From positions 372,001 through 436,000 of the forward strand of contig CAVSLJ010000001.1 of assembly GCA_963728875.1 (NCBI GenBank): a stretch of DNA of 64,000 nucleotides, given 5' to 3'. Numbering within the stretch: position 1 is the first letter of the stretch; the number at the start of each line of letters is the position of its first letter. Under the pieces are notes generated by a model. It saw nothing but the letters and a program-made list of their open reading frames with translations, was not told the DNA's origin and ran no database searches. Both the position numbers and the translations under genes were made by a program. The stretch comes from DASUPK01 sp963728875 (lineage in GTDB: Bacteria > Actinomycetota > Thermoleophilia > Solirubrobacterales > 70-9). Shown here piece by piece: positions 25,196 to 32,912 of the stretch.

Positions 25196-26407
25196 TTGTC
25201 AGGTTTTCTGACACTTAGCTCAGAGACGACCGATTGGACCGACGAGGGGCGGGACGAGTTCCTGCGCTCGAACGCCGAGGCGATCTACGACGAGCTCACC
25301 GACGGTCTCTCCAAGGCGCTGCGCGACGATGAGCTGCTCGACGCCGCCGCCCTGCGTTACCCGGGGCTCGTCCCGGGCCGCGATCAGCTGGCCGCCGAGT
25401 CCGATCGAAGGCTGGCCGACAAGCAGGGCATCGAGATCGCCCAGGGCCTCTTCCTCTCGCACGTGCTCGCCTCGCCCCGCGCGGGTGCGCATCTCGTCTG
25501 GGCGATGCTCCGACCCACCGGCGAGGCGCTCGAGCGGCTCGACGACTTCCGCGCCACCGGCTCGGCCGATCTCGGCACGGTCCAGGTGCGCCGCGAGGGC
25601 AGGGCGGGCCACCTGGAGATCCGCAACCCCCGCCACCTGAACGCGGAGGACGACACGACGCTCCGGGCCACCGAGTGCGCGGTCGACCTGATCCTGCTCG
25701 ACCCCGAGATCGAGATCGGCGTGATGCGCGGTGGCGTGGTCGACCATCCGCGCTACGCCGGTGCGCGGATCTTCGGCTCCGGGCTCAACCTGACCCGGCT
25801 GTACCTCGGGCAGCTCCCGTTCCTGTTCTTCATCACGCGCGACCTCGGCTACGTCAACAAGATCTACCGGGGACTGTCGGGGGCCGAGCACCGCCCCGAT
25901 CAGCCGGAGGAGACGACCGAGAAGCTCTGGGTCTGTGCCGCCGAGACCTACGCGATCGGCGGCGCCTGCCAGCTTCTTCACGTCATGGACCACGTGATCG
26001 CGGCCCGCGGCTGCCGGCTCTTCCTGCCCGCACGCAAGGAGGGGATCATCCCGGGGGCGTCACCCCTGCGGATGCCGCGATCGGTCGGCGACCGCCTGGC
26101 CCGGCAGGCGATCCTCTCCGGACGGGAGTTCGAGGCCGGAGTCCCGCCCGCGGAGCTTCTCTGCGACGAAGTGGTCGAGCCCGATGCCGTCGATGAGGCG
26201 ATCGCGGCGCGCGTGGCGGCACTGACCAGCTCGGGACTGATCAACGCGGCCGCCAACCGCCGCGCCCTCCGCGTCGGCGAGGAGCCGCTCGACGTCTTCC
26301 GCCGGTACATGGCGACCTTCTCGAAGGAGCAGGCCCATTGCCACTTCAGTCCGGCTCTGGTCAGCAACCTCGAGGAGCACTGGAATGCCAAAGAGCGCCA
26401 GCTCTGA
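25196..26407 (+). CDS. DpgC-like crotonase-fold dioxygenase (arylacetyl-CoA dioxygenase family)
   Basis: About 403 residues from TTG 25196; no ATG is available near this end. After an alpha-helical N-terminal domain (about 1-130) comes a crotonase core. Its blocks match DpgC, the cofactor-free 3,5-dihydroxyphenylacetyl-CoA 1,2-dioxygenase: YAGARIFGSGLNLTRLYLGQ, GYVNKIYRGLSGAE, IGGACQLLHVMDHV and ARKEGIIPGASPLRM. DpgC inserts O2 at the alpha carbon of an aryl-acetyl thioester without metal or flavin. The overlapping downstream PaaK-like ligase could make the thioester. The start codon overlaps the TGTCAG palindrome, so the true start is uncertain. A plain enoyl-CoA hydratase is the alternative. 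Confidence 0.75.
   Translation: MSGFLTLSSETTDWTDEGRDEFLRSNAEAIYDELTDGLSKALRDDELLDAAALRYPGLVPGRDQLAAESDRRLADKQGIEIAQGLFLSHVLASPRAGAHLVWAMLRPTGEALERLDDFRATGSADLGTVQVRREGRAGHLEIRNPRHLNAEDDTTLRATECAVDLILLDPEIEIGVMRGGVVDHPRYAGARIFGSGLNLTRLYLGQLPFLFFITRDLGYVNKIYRGLSGAEHRPDQPEETTEKLWVCAAETYAIGGACQLLHVMDHVIAARGCRLFLPARKEGIIPGASPLRMPRSVGDRLARQAILSGREFEAGVPPAELLCDEVVEPDAVDEAIAARVAALTSSGLINAAANRRALRVGEEPLDVFRRYMATFSKEQAHCHFSPALVSNLEEHWNAKERQL
25197..25213. promoter_or_regulatory. Inverted repeat TGTCAG-N5-CTGACA in a divergent promoter region
   Basis: Perfect 6-base arms around GTTTT, lying 20 bases from the start of the acetoacetyl-CoA-synthetase-like gene and over the presumed start of the DpgC-like gene. 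Its placement is right for one regulator controlling both directions. The binding protein is not identified; no TetR gene is adjacent, and the nearest regulator is the LysR gene at 28601. Confidence 0.5.
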
Positions 26408-27704
26408 GGCGACGGTCTGGGACCCGGTCGAGACCGGGCCCCGCGAGCGGCTCCGGGAGCTCCAGCTCGAGCGGCTCCGCGGCACGGTGGAGCGAACGAT
26501 CTCCTCGCAGCCGCCGCTGGGCAGCCGCCTGAACGAGGCCGGTGTCGCCGGCCCCAGCGATATCTCCTCGCTCGACGACGTCGCCCGACTCCCATTCACC
26601 CGCAAGCAGGACCTCCGCGACCACTATCCGTTCGGACTCCTGACGGTCCCGCGAGAGGACCTGGTGCGCGTGCACGCCTCCAGCGGCTCGCACGGCAAGC
26701 CGACCGTGGTCGGCTACACCCGGGCGGACCTCGATGCCTGGAGCGAGGTGATGGCGCGCTGCATGACCGCCGCCGGCGTCCGCCCCGGCATGGTCGTTCA
26801 CAACGCGAACGGCTATGGCCTCTTCACGGGCGGGCTCGGCTTCCACTACGGGGCGGAGCGGATCGGGGCCACGGTGATCCCCGTCTCGGGCGGCTTCACG
26901 GCGCGCCAGGCGATGCTGCTCTCGGACCTCGGGGGCCAGGTGCTCTGCGCCACACCCTCCTACGCGCTCGTCATCGCCCAGGCCGCCCGCGATGCGGGGC
27001 TCGATTCAGATGACCTCGCGCTGCAGCTCGGCCTGTTCGGTGGCGAGCCCTGGACCGACGAGATGCGCACAGAGCTCGACCGAGAGCTCGGGATCAGCGC
27101 GGTCAGCTTCTACGGCCTCTCCGAGATGTGCGGGCCCGGTGTCGCGGCGGAGTGCCTCGATGCACGCGACGGCCTGCACGTCCAGGAGGACCATTTCCTG
27201 GTCGAGGTGGTCGACCCTGAAACCGGCGAGCCGCTGCCCGAGGGCGCGGAGGGGGAACTGGTCTTCACCTCCCTGCTCAAGGAGGCCCAGCCCCTGATCC
27301 GCTACCGCACGGGCGATATCGGCTCGCTGACCGCCGAGCCCTGCGCCTGCGGCCGGACGCTGGCGCGCATCGCAGCGCTGCGAGGCAGGCTCGATGACAT
27401 GCTGATCGTCCGGGGCGTCAATCTGTTCCCGTCCACCGTCGAGGCGCTGCTCCTCGGCATCGAGGAGGTGGGCCCCCACTACCGCCTGATCGTCGAGCGC
27501 CCGGGTCAGATGGATGAGGTCAGCGTCGAATGCGAGCCGGCCGACCCTGAGATCGACCGGCCGGCCCTCACCGAGCGCCTCGAGGGCCTCCTCCGCGACC
27601 ACACGGGGATCCGGATCCCGGTCACGATCGTCGACCCCGGCGGAGTGCCCCGCAGCGAGGGGAAGGCGGTCCGGGTGGTGGATCGCCGTCAGCCCCGGCG
27701 GTAG
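26385..27704 (+). CDS. Phenylacetate-CoA ligase-like (PaaK family) aryl-acid ligase
   Basis: 439 residues, the usual PaaK size. P-loop HASSGSHGKPTVVGYT at about residue 100, YGLSEMCGPG, YRTGDIGSLTAEPCACGRT and the C-terminal hinge GRLDDMLIVRGVNLFPS are all typical. It would convert an aryl-acetate or benzoate-type acid plus ATP and CoA to the thioester and AMP. The start overlaps the 3' end of the DpgC-like gene by 23 bases, so these two are almost certainly co-expressed. Convergent with the LysR gene. Confidence 0.88.
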   Translation: MPKSASSEATVWDPVETGPRERLRELQLERLRGTVERTISSQPPLGSRLNEAGVAGPSDISSLDDVARLPFTRKQDLRDHYPFGLLTVPREDLVRVHASSGSHGKPTVVGYTRADLDAWSEVMARCMTAAGVRPGMVVHNANGYGLFTGGLGFHYGAERIGATVIPVSGGFTARQAMLLSDLGGQVLCATPSYALVIAQAARDAGLDSDDLALQLGLFGGEPWTDEMRTELDRELGISAVSFYGLSEMCGPGVAAECLDARDGLHVQEDHFLVEVVDPETGEPLPEGAEGELVFTSLLKEAQPLIRYRTGDIGSLTAEPCACGRTLARIAALRGRLDDMLIVRGVNLFPSTVEALLLGIEEVGPHYRLIVERPGQMDEVSVECEPADPEIDRPALTERLEGLLRDHTGIRIPVTIVDPGGVPRSEGKAVRVVDRRQPRR

Positions 27705-27707
27705 GCA

Positions 27708-28601
27708 CTACACAGGCGCGCCGACGGCGCCCGCGGCCACCTCCCGGAGCCGCTGCAACGTCGGCAGCGCGTCGTCCCGGCGCCAGGCGAGGGCGATTCC
27801 CATGGTGGGCTCCGGAGAGGCGAACCGCCGGTAGACCGCCCCCGGGATGCGGAGGCTGCGTGAGCGCTCGAGCATGATGAACGAGATCCCGGCACCCTCG
27901 GCGACCGCCGACACGATCCGCTCCTCCTCGGGCTCCGTCCGGTCGATCGGCCGCCAGGGCGGATCGCCGTAGACCTCGCGGCGCACCTCCCGCCAGGCGC
28001 CGGGCCCATGGCTCTCCGGCCACCAGACGAGCGGCTCTTCCCGGAGGTCCTCTGGGCGCACCGTCGTCCGCCTCGTCAGCCGATGGCCCTTCGGGAGCAC
28101 GCAGACCATCGGCTCCCTGCCGAGGACCAGCTCCTCGAGGGCCGGCTGCTCGAGCGGAGGACGGACGAAGCCAACGTCGATATCCCCCTCCAGCAGCTGC
28201 TCGACGTGGAGCATGGTGTTGCCGACGCTCAGCTCGAGGTCTACTGCGGGATATCGCCTGCGGTACTCCGCGACGATCGCTCCGGCGATGCCCCCGGTCA
28301 GCGACCGGGTCAGGCTGAGCCGGAGCCGGCCCCGCTCGCCGGCGCCCGTCGAGCGAGCGAGTGTCGCGGCCTGATCCGCGCGCGCGAGCAGATCGCGCGC
28401 CTCCGGCAGGAACGCCTCGCCCGCGGCGGTGAGTGCGGCGCCCCGGCGGTTGCGCTGGAAGAGCTGAACCCCCAGCTCCGCCTCGAGCGTGCGGATCTGC
28501 TGGCTGACGCTGGGCTGCGCCAGATGGAGCCGATCGGCGGCCCGGCGAAAGTGGAGCTCCTCGGCGACGGCGACGAAGGATGAGAGCTGCCGCAACTCCA
28601 T
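27708..28601 (-). CDS. LysR-family transcriptional regulator
   Basis: 297 residues from the ATG at 28601. Winged helix-turn-helix (LRQLSSFVAVAEELHFRRAA, QPSVSQQIRTLE) at residues 2-60, then the periplasmic-binding-like effector domain. LysR proteins usually control nearby or divergent aromatic-catabolism genes in response to pathway intermediates. It is divergent from the 28708 operon (107-base gap) and convergent with the PaaK-like gene, so the phosphotransferase operon to its right is the likeliest target. Confidence 0.87.
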   Translation of the reverse strand: MELRQLSSFVAVAEELHFRRAADRLHLAQPSVSQQIRTLEAELGVQLFQRNRRGAALTAAGEAFLPEARDLLARADQAATLARSTGAGERGRLRLSLTRSLTGGIAGAIVAEYRRRYPAVDLELSVGNTMLHVEQLLEGDIDVGFVRPPLEQPALEELVLGREPMVCVLPKGHRLTRRTTVRPEDLREEPLVWWPESHGPGAWREVRREVYGDPPWRPIDRTEPEEERIVSAVAEGAGISFIMLERSRSLRIPGAVYRRFASPEPTMGIALAWRRDDALPTLQRLREVAAGAVGAPV

Positions 28602-28707
28602 CGGGCCATGATAGGCGCCGCCTTTCACAGGCGCTGGAATCGGGTCTTGATCGGATCACCCCCGGACCCGTAACGTCGGGTCACGGAGAGCCACGGAGGA
28701 GGATGAG

Positions 28708-30543
28708 ATGTCAGCGACCGCCGAGACCGGTGTCCAGGGTTTCCTGAGCCCCTTCGTGGTGCCAGCGCCGGAAGGCTGCGAGGGCTGGGAATCGATGTTC
28801 CCCTACTACGCCCTGTTCAGCGAGGAGCGGCGGGAGAACGAGGAGCGGCGCGGTTGGTTCCGGGACGGCATGCACTTCCCGGAGCCGATGTTCCCCTTCG
28901 ACTTCGTGACCGCGGACTCTCCGTACCTCGCCCTCGGACAGGCCAATTCCCGGATCTTCCTGGTGCCCCCCGCGCTCGGCATCGACCACCGCGTCCTCTA
29001 CGGGTGGGTCTACATGAGCGCCAATTCGGTGACCGACGAGGCGGAGATCGGGCGGCGCGCGCAGGAGTTCGAGAAGCGGGCGGGGTTCTACTTCCAGAAC
29101 TGGGATGAGCTGTATGGCCGCTGGCAGCAGAAGGTCGAGGACGAGATCAGCGGGATCGAGGCGCTCGAGGTGCCCGACCTTCCGGACGTCGAGGACGAGG
29201 CCGTCGTCACCGAGGCGCGAGGCCTCGGGTCGAGCCACGCGCTGCTCGTCGCGTACGACCGCCTGCTCGAGAGCATCGACCGGATCTGGCAGTACCACTT
29301 CGAGTTCCTCAACCTGGGCTACGCCGCATACCTCGTCTTCTACGAGCTCTGCAAGCGGTCGTTTCCCGACATCTCCGATCAGACGATCGCGACGATGGTC
29401 TCCGGCATCGACGTGGTCCTCTTCCGGCCGGACGAGGAGCTCAAGCGCCTCGCGCAGCGCGCCGTCGAGGACGGGATCGCGGACGCGGTCGGCGCGGCCT
29501 CGGACGAGCCGGCGCTGCGCGACGCCCTGTCCGGGAGCGACGAGGGCAAGGCGTGGCTCGCGGACTGGGACGAGACGAAGTCGCCCTGGTTCAACTACTC
29601 CAACGGCAACGGCTTCTACCACCATCACCGCTCGTGGATCGACGATCCCGCCATCCCGATCGCCGGCGTGCGCTCCTACATCGAGCGGCTCGAGGCGGGC
29701 GAGGACATCGAGCGGCCCCTCGGCGCGGTGACGGCGGAGCGGGACCGGGTGGCCTCGGAGCACCGAGCCCTCCTTCCTGACGACGAGGCTCGCCAGGCGT
29801 TCGACCAGGCCCTTGGCCTCTCCCGCACGGTCTTCCCCTATGTGGAGAGCCACAACTTCTACGTGGAGCACTGGTACCACACCGTCTTCTGGAACAAGGC
29901 GCGCGAGTTCGGCGACCTGCTCGCGCGGAACGGCTTCCTGGAGGACGCCGAGGATGTCTTCTACCTGCAGCGCGGCGAGGTCTCTGATGCCCTCATCGAC
30001 CTGAGGCTCGCCTGGGCGGCCGGGTCGGCCGCGCGCGGCCCCGGCTACTGGCCTCCGATCGTCGCCGAGCGCAAGCGGATCATGGAGGGGATGCGCGCCT
30101 GGTCGCCGCCGCCGGCCCTCGGAGCGGTGCCCGAGACGATCACCGAGCCGCTCACGATCATGCTCTGGGGCATCACGACGGAGCGCGTGCAGGAGTGGGC
30201 GGCTGCCGAGAGCGAAGGAGGCGACGCGCTGAGCGGCTTCGCCGGCTCGCCCGGGGTCGTCGAGGGCACCGCTCGCGTGATCCTCGACGTCCGGGACATC
30301 GGTGACCTGGAAAAGGGCGAGATCCTCGTCGCCCCGGTCACCTCGCCGAGCTGGACGCCGGTGTTCGGGAAGGTCGCCGCGGCCGTCTCGGACATCGGCG
30401 GGATCATGTCCCACGCCGCGATCGTCGCCCGCGAGTACGGGATGCCGGCCGTGGTGGGCACCGGGAACGCGACCGCGCGAATCAAGACCGGCGACCGGAT
30501 CCGCGTCGACGGCGGCGAGGGCGTCGTCACCATCGTCTCTTGA
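28708..30543 (+). CDS. PEP-synthase-like phosphotransferase, acceptor/phosphohistidine subunit (copy A)
   Basis: 611 residues. The C-terminal part (about 520-611) is the PEP-utilising mobile domain with the phosphorylatable His in GGIMSHAAIVAREYG. The rest is a long acceptor-type domain opening with GCEGWESMFPYYALF, and the ATP-grasp domain of PEP synthase is absent. This is the layout of the ~70-kDa subunit of phenylphosphate synthase and of aryl-ketone kinases, which need a separate ATP-grasp subunit. Only one such subunit gene is in the window (37990-38991). It is about half identical by eye to the 38981-40825 protein. GGAGGAGGATGAG ribosome region. It leads a three-gene operon. Confidence 0.8.
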   Translation: MSATAETGVQGFLSPFVVPAPEGCEGWESMFPYYALFSEERRENEERRGWFRDGMHFPEPMFPFDFVTADSPYLALGQANSRIFLVPPALGIDHRVLYGWVYMSANSVTDEAEIGRRAQEFEKRAGFYFQNWDELYGRWQQKVEDEISGIEALEVPDLPDVEDEAVVTEARGLGSSHALLVAYDRLLESIDRIWQYHFEFLNLGYAAYLVFYELCKRSFPDISDQTIATMVSGIDVVLFRPDEELKRLAQRAVEDGIADAVGAASDEPALRDALSGSDEGKAWLADWDETKSPWFNYSNGNGFYHHHRSWIDDPAIPIAGVRSYIERLEAGEDIERPLGAVTAERDRVASEHRALLPDDEARQAFDQALGLSRTVFPYVESHNFYVEHWYHTVFWNKAREFGDLLARNGFLEDAEDVFYLQRGEVSDALIDLRLAWAAGSAARGPGYWPPIVAERKRIMEGMRAWSPPPALGAVPETITEPLTIMLWGITTERVQEWAAAESEGGDALSGFAGSPGVVEGTARVILDVRDIGDLEKGEILVAPVTSPSWTPVFGKVAAAVSDIGGIMSHAAIVAREYGMPAVVGTGNATARIKTGDRIRVDGGEGVVTIVS

Positions 30544-32192
30544 GCGACGCGCGCTACGACGCCGTCGTCGCGGGCGGCGGACACCACGCGACGATCATCG
30601 CCTGCTACCTGGCGCGCGCGGGCCAGAGCGTCTGCGTCCTGGAGAGGACGCCCCACTTCGGCGGCGGGGCCTGCACGAGCGAGGGCCCCGCGCCCGGGTA
30701 CCTGATGAACCACTGCAGCCACTGGACCCGCTTCTACGGGCACCCGGCCTACCGGGACTTCGACCTCGCCGCGGAGGGCCTCCGCTACGTCTTCCCCGAG
30801 CAGAACGAGGGAATGATCTTCGACGACGGCTCGTCGTTCATCGGCTACTCCGCGTCCCGCGTGATCGATTCATCCACCGGGAAGCAGGAGCGCTCCGAGG
30901 AGAACATCCGGCGGACCTTCGAGCAGATCGCGAAGCTCTCCTCCCGAGACGCCGACACGTATCTGAGGCTGCTCGAGGCGTACGAGCGGCACTGGAAGCG
31001 GGCGTTCCGGGCGCATCGCTTCAGCGCGCCCCCGCCCTGGGGCACCCCCGATCCCCTCGAGGAGCTGCTCGCGATCCCCGACAGCTGCATCGAGCCGGTG
31101 CACCAGCTGATGACCCTGCGACAGCTTGCCTTCGACTTCTTCGAGAGCACCGAGATGCGCATCCTCTTCATGCGGGCCGCGACGACCTCGACGGGCTGCT
31201 ACCCGGACGACGTCCCGGGTCTCCAGGGGCTGATCCACGTGCTGCCCCTCACGCTCTCCTTCGAGCCGGCGGCGATCGCCGTGGGCGGCAGCCAGGCGAT
31301 CACGGATGCCCTGATGTCCGCCGGCCGGAGGATGGGGGTCGAGTATCTGAGCTCAGCCGAGGTCGATCGCATCGTCGTCGAGGGTGACCGGGCGGCGGGG
31401 GTCGAGCTGGCGGATGGCTCCCGGATCGATGCCGAGCTGGTGGTCAGCGATCTCGGGCTGCCTCAGACGGTTCTGCGCCTTCTGCGCGACACGAACGTCG
31501 ACCCGGACCTCGCGCGGCGAATCGGGAACATCCACTACGACCGCGGCCAGCTGCTCTGGGCCAACCTCGCCATCCACGAGCCGCCGCGCTACACGGCCGA
31601 GACGGACAATCCGGGCGTGGGCGAGCAGCCCCGCCTCTACTGGGGCCCGAAGGACATCGACTACCTGACCCTTCGCTACCAGCCGGAGATCTTCACCGAG
31701 GGGTTCGCCCGCCGCCCCTACGTCCTCTGCTCGGTGGACAGCATCTGGGACGGGACACGCGCGCCCGCGGGCAGCCATATCGTCGGGGTCGAGGAGTTCT
31801 CTGCGCCGCGCCGCCTCTTCTCGGACTCCGCCTGGCGAGAGGTGAAGGACCGCTTCATGGACAACCTGCTTCGCGAGTGGGAGCGCTACGCGCCCAACAT
31901 GACGAGGGACAACGTGGTTGCCGCGCGCGTGTACGGCCCCGACGACATCGAGCGGCAGCGCCCGGACATGGCCGAGGGCGGCTATTCGGCCGGCAGCACG
32001 ATCGCGTCGCAGCTCGGGCGCTTCCGGCCGATCGCGGGCGCAAACTCCTATCGGCTGCTTCTGGACAACGTCTACAACTGCTCGGCCAACCTGCATTCGG
32101 GGCCCGGCATCGGCCGCGGCTCGAGCTGGAACTGCTTCCAGGAGATCGCGCGCAACCTCGCGATCGAGGCACCGGCGCTCGCCGCCCGATGA
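30540..32192 (+). CDS. Phytoene-desaturase-like FAD-dependent oxidoreductase
   Basis: 550 residues, TTG start overlapping the previous stop (TTGA). N-terminal FAD motif VVAGGGHHATIIACYLA with VLERTPHFGGGACTSE is as in CrtI-type desaturases, and the C-terminal flavin block includes SAGSTIASQLGRFRPI and LHSGPGIGRGSSWNC. The GGG-HH variant of the usual GxGxxG is unusual. No carotenoid gene is near, so a role in oxidising or desaturating the island's substrate is more likely (inference). Confidence 0.78.
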   Translation: MSDARYDAVVAGGGHHATIIACYLARAGQSVCVLERTPHFGGGACTSEGPAPGYLMNHCSHWTRFYGHPAYRDFDLAAEGLRYVFPEQNEGMIFDDGSSFIGYSASRVIDSSTGKQERSEENIRRTFEQIAKLSSRDADTYLRLLEAYERHWKRAFRAHRFSAPPPWGTPDPLEELLAIPDSCIEPVHQLMTLRQLAFDFFESTEMRILFMRAATTSTGCYPDDVPGLQGLIHVLPLTLSFEPAAIAVGGSQAITDALMSAGRRMGVEYLSSAEVDRIVVEGDRAAGVELADGSRIDAELVVSDLGLPQTVLRLLRDTNVDPDLARRIGNIHYDRGQLLWANLAIHEPPRYTAETDNPGVGEQPRLYWGPKDIDYLTLRYQPEIFTEGFARRPYVLCSVDSIWDGTRAPAGSHIVGVEEFSAPRRLFSDSAWREVKDRFMDNLLREWERYAPNMTRDNVVAARVYGPDDIERQRPDMAEGGYSAGSTIASQLGRFRPIAGANSYRLLLDNVYNCSANLHSGPGIGRGSSWNCFQEIARNLAIEAPALAAR

Positions 32193-32911
32193 AGCTGGAG
32201 GGCCGCCGGATCCTGGTCACCGGCGCCGCCCGTGGGCTCGGGCTGACGCTCGCGCTTCAGCTGCGGGGCGAGGGGGCCCAGGTGCTGGGGGCAGACCTCT
32301 CGGAGAGCTCCGATCAGCTGGAACGGGCGGGGATCCAGCTCGTCCAGGCCGACGTCAGCTCGGAGTCCGACGCCGAGCGGCTCGCCGATGCGGCCCGAAA
32401 CCGGCTCGGAGGGCTCGACGCCCTGGTCAACAACGCGGCGGTGGTGGACCTGGAGCGGCGCCCCTTCTGGGAGATACCCGTCGAGGAATGGGACCGGGTG
32501 CTCGCGGTGAACGTCCGGGGGCCCTGGCTCTGCGCGAAGGCGATGCTGCCGATGCTCCGAGAGTCCGACTTCGGCGCGATCGTGAATTTGACATCGGAGA
32601 CCGCCTTCACCGGCTCTCCCGGCATCGCCCACTACGTCTCCTCGAAGGGCGCCCTGGTCTCGCTCACCCGCGCGCTGGCGCGTGAGCTCGGGGACGAGGG
32701 GATCCGGGTGAACGCCGTCGCCCCAGGCTACGTCCCGACCGAGGGGTCCCGAAGCATGACGCCTGGTGGCTACGACCCCGCTGCGACGCCACTCGGCAGG
32801 GTCGGCGAGCCGGGCGACCTGCTCGGCGCCGTCGCCTTCCTCCTCTCCGACGACAGCGGGTTCGTCACCGGCCAGACGCTGCTGGTCAACGGCGGGCGGC
32901 TGATGCGCTGA
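32189..32911 (+). CDS. Short-chain dehydrogenase/reductase (SDR)
   Basis: 240 residues, ATG at 32189 overlapping the upstream stop. Classical SDR features: cofactor loop TGAARGLGL, Asp in GADLSES favouring NAD(H), NNAAVVDL, catalytic Ser in LTSETAF and Y-x3-K in YVSSKG. It would interconvert an alcohol and ketone. Third gene of the 28708-led operon, ending one base from the convergent GMC gene. Confidence 0.88.
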   Translation: MKLEGRRILVTGAARGLGLTLALQLRGEGAQVLGADLSESSDQLERAGIQLVQADVSSESDAERLADAARNRLGGLDALVNNAAVVDLERRPFWEIPVEEWDRVLAVNVRGPWLCAKAMLPMLRESDFGAIVNLTSETAFTGSPGIAHYVSSKGALVSLTRALARELGDEGIRVNAVAPGYVPTEGSRSMTPGGYDPAATPLGRVGEPGDLLGAVAFLLSDDSGFVTGQTLLVNGGRLMR

Positions 32912-32912
32912 G

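Noticed and set aside
30540..32192. Carotenoid biosynthesis gene
   Set aside because: Desaturase-like fold, but no phytoene synthase, GGPP synthase or cyclase around; the context is a phosphotransferase/SDR operon.
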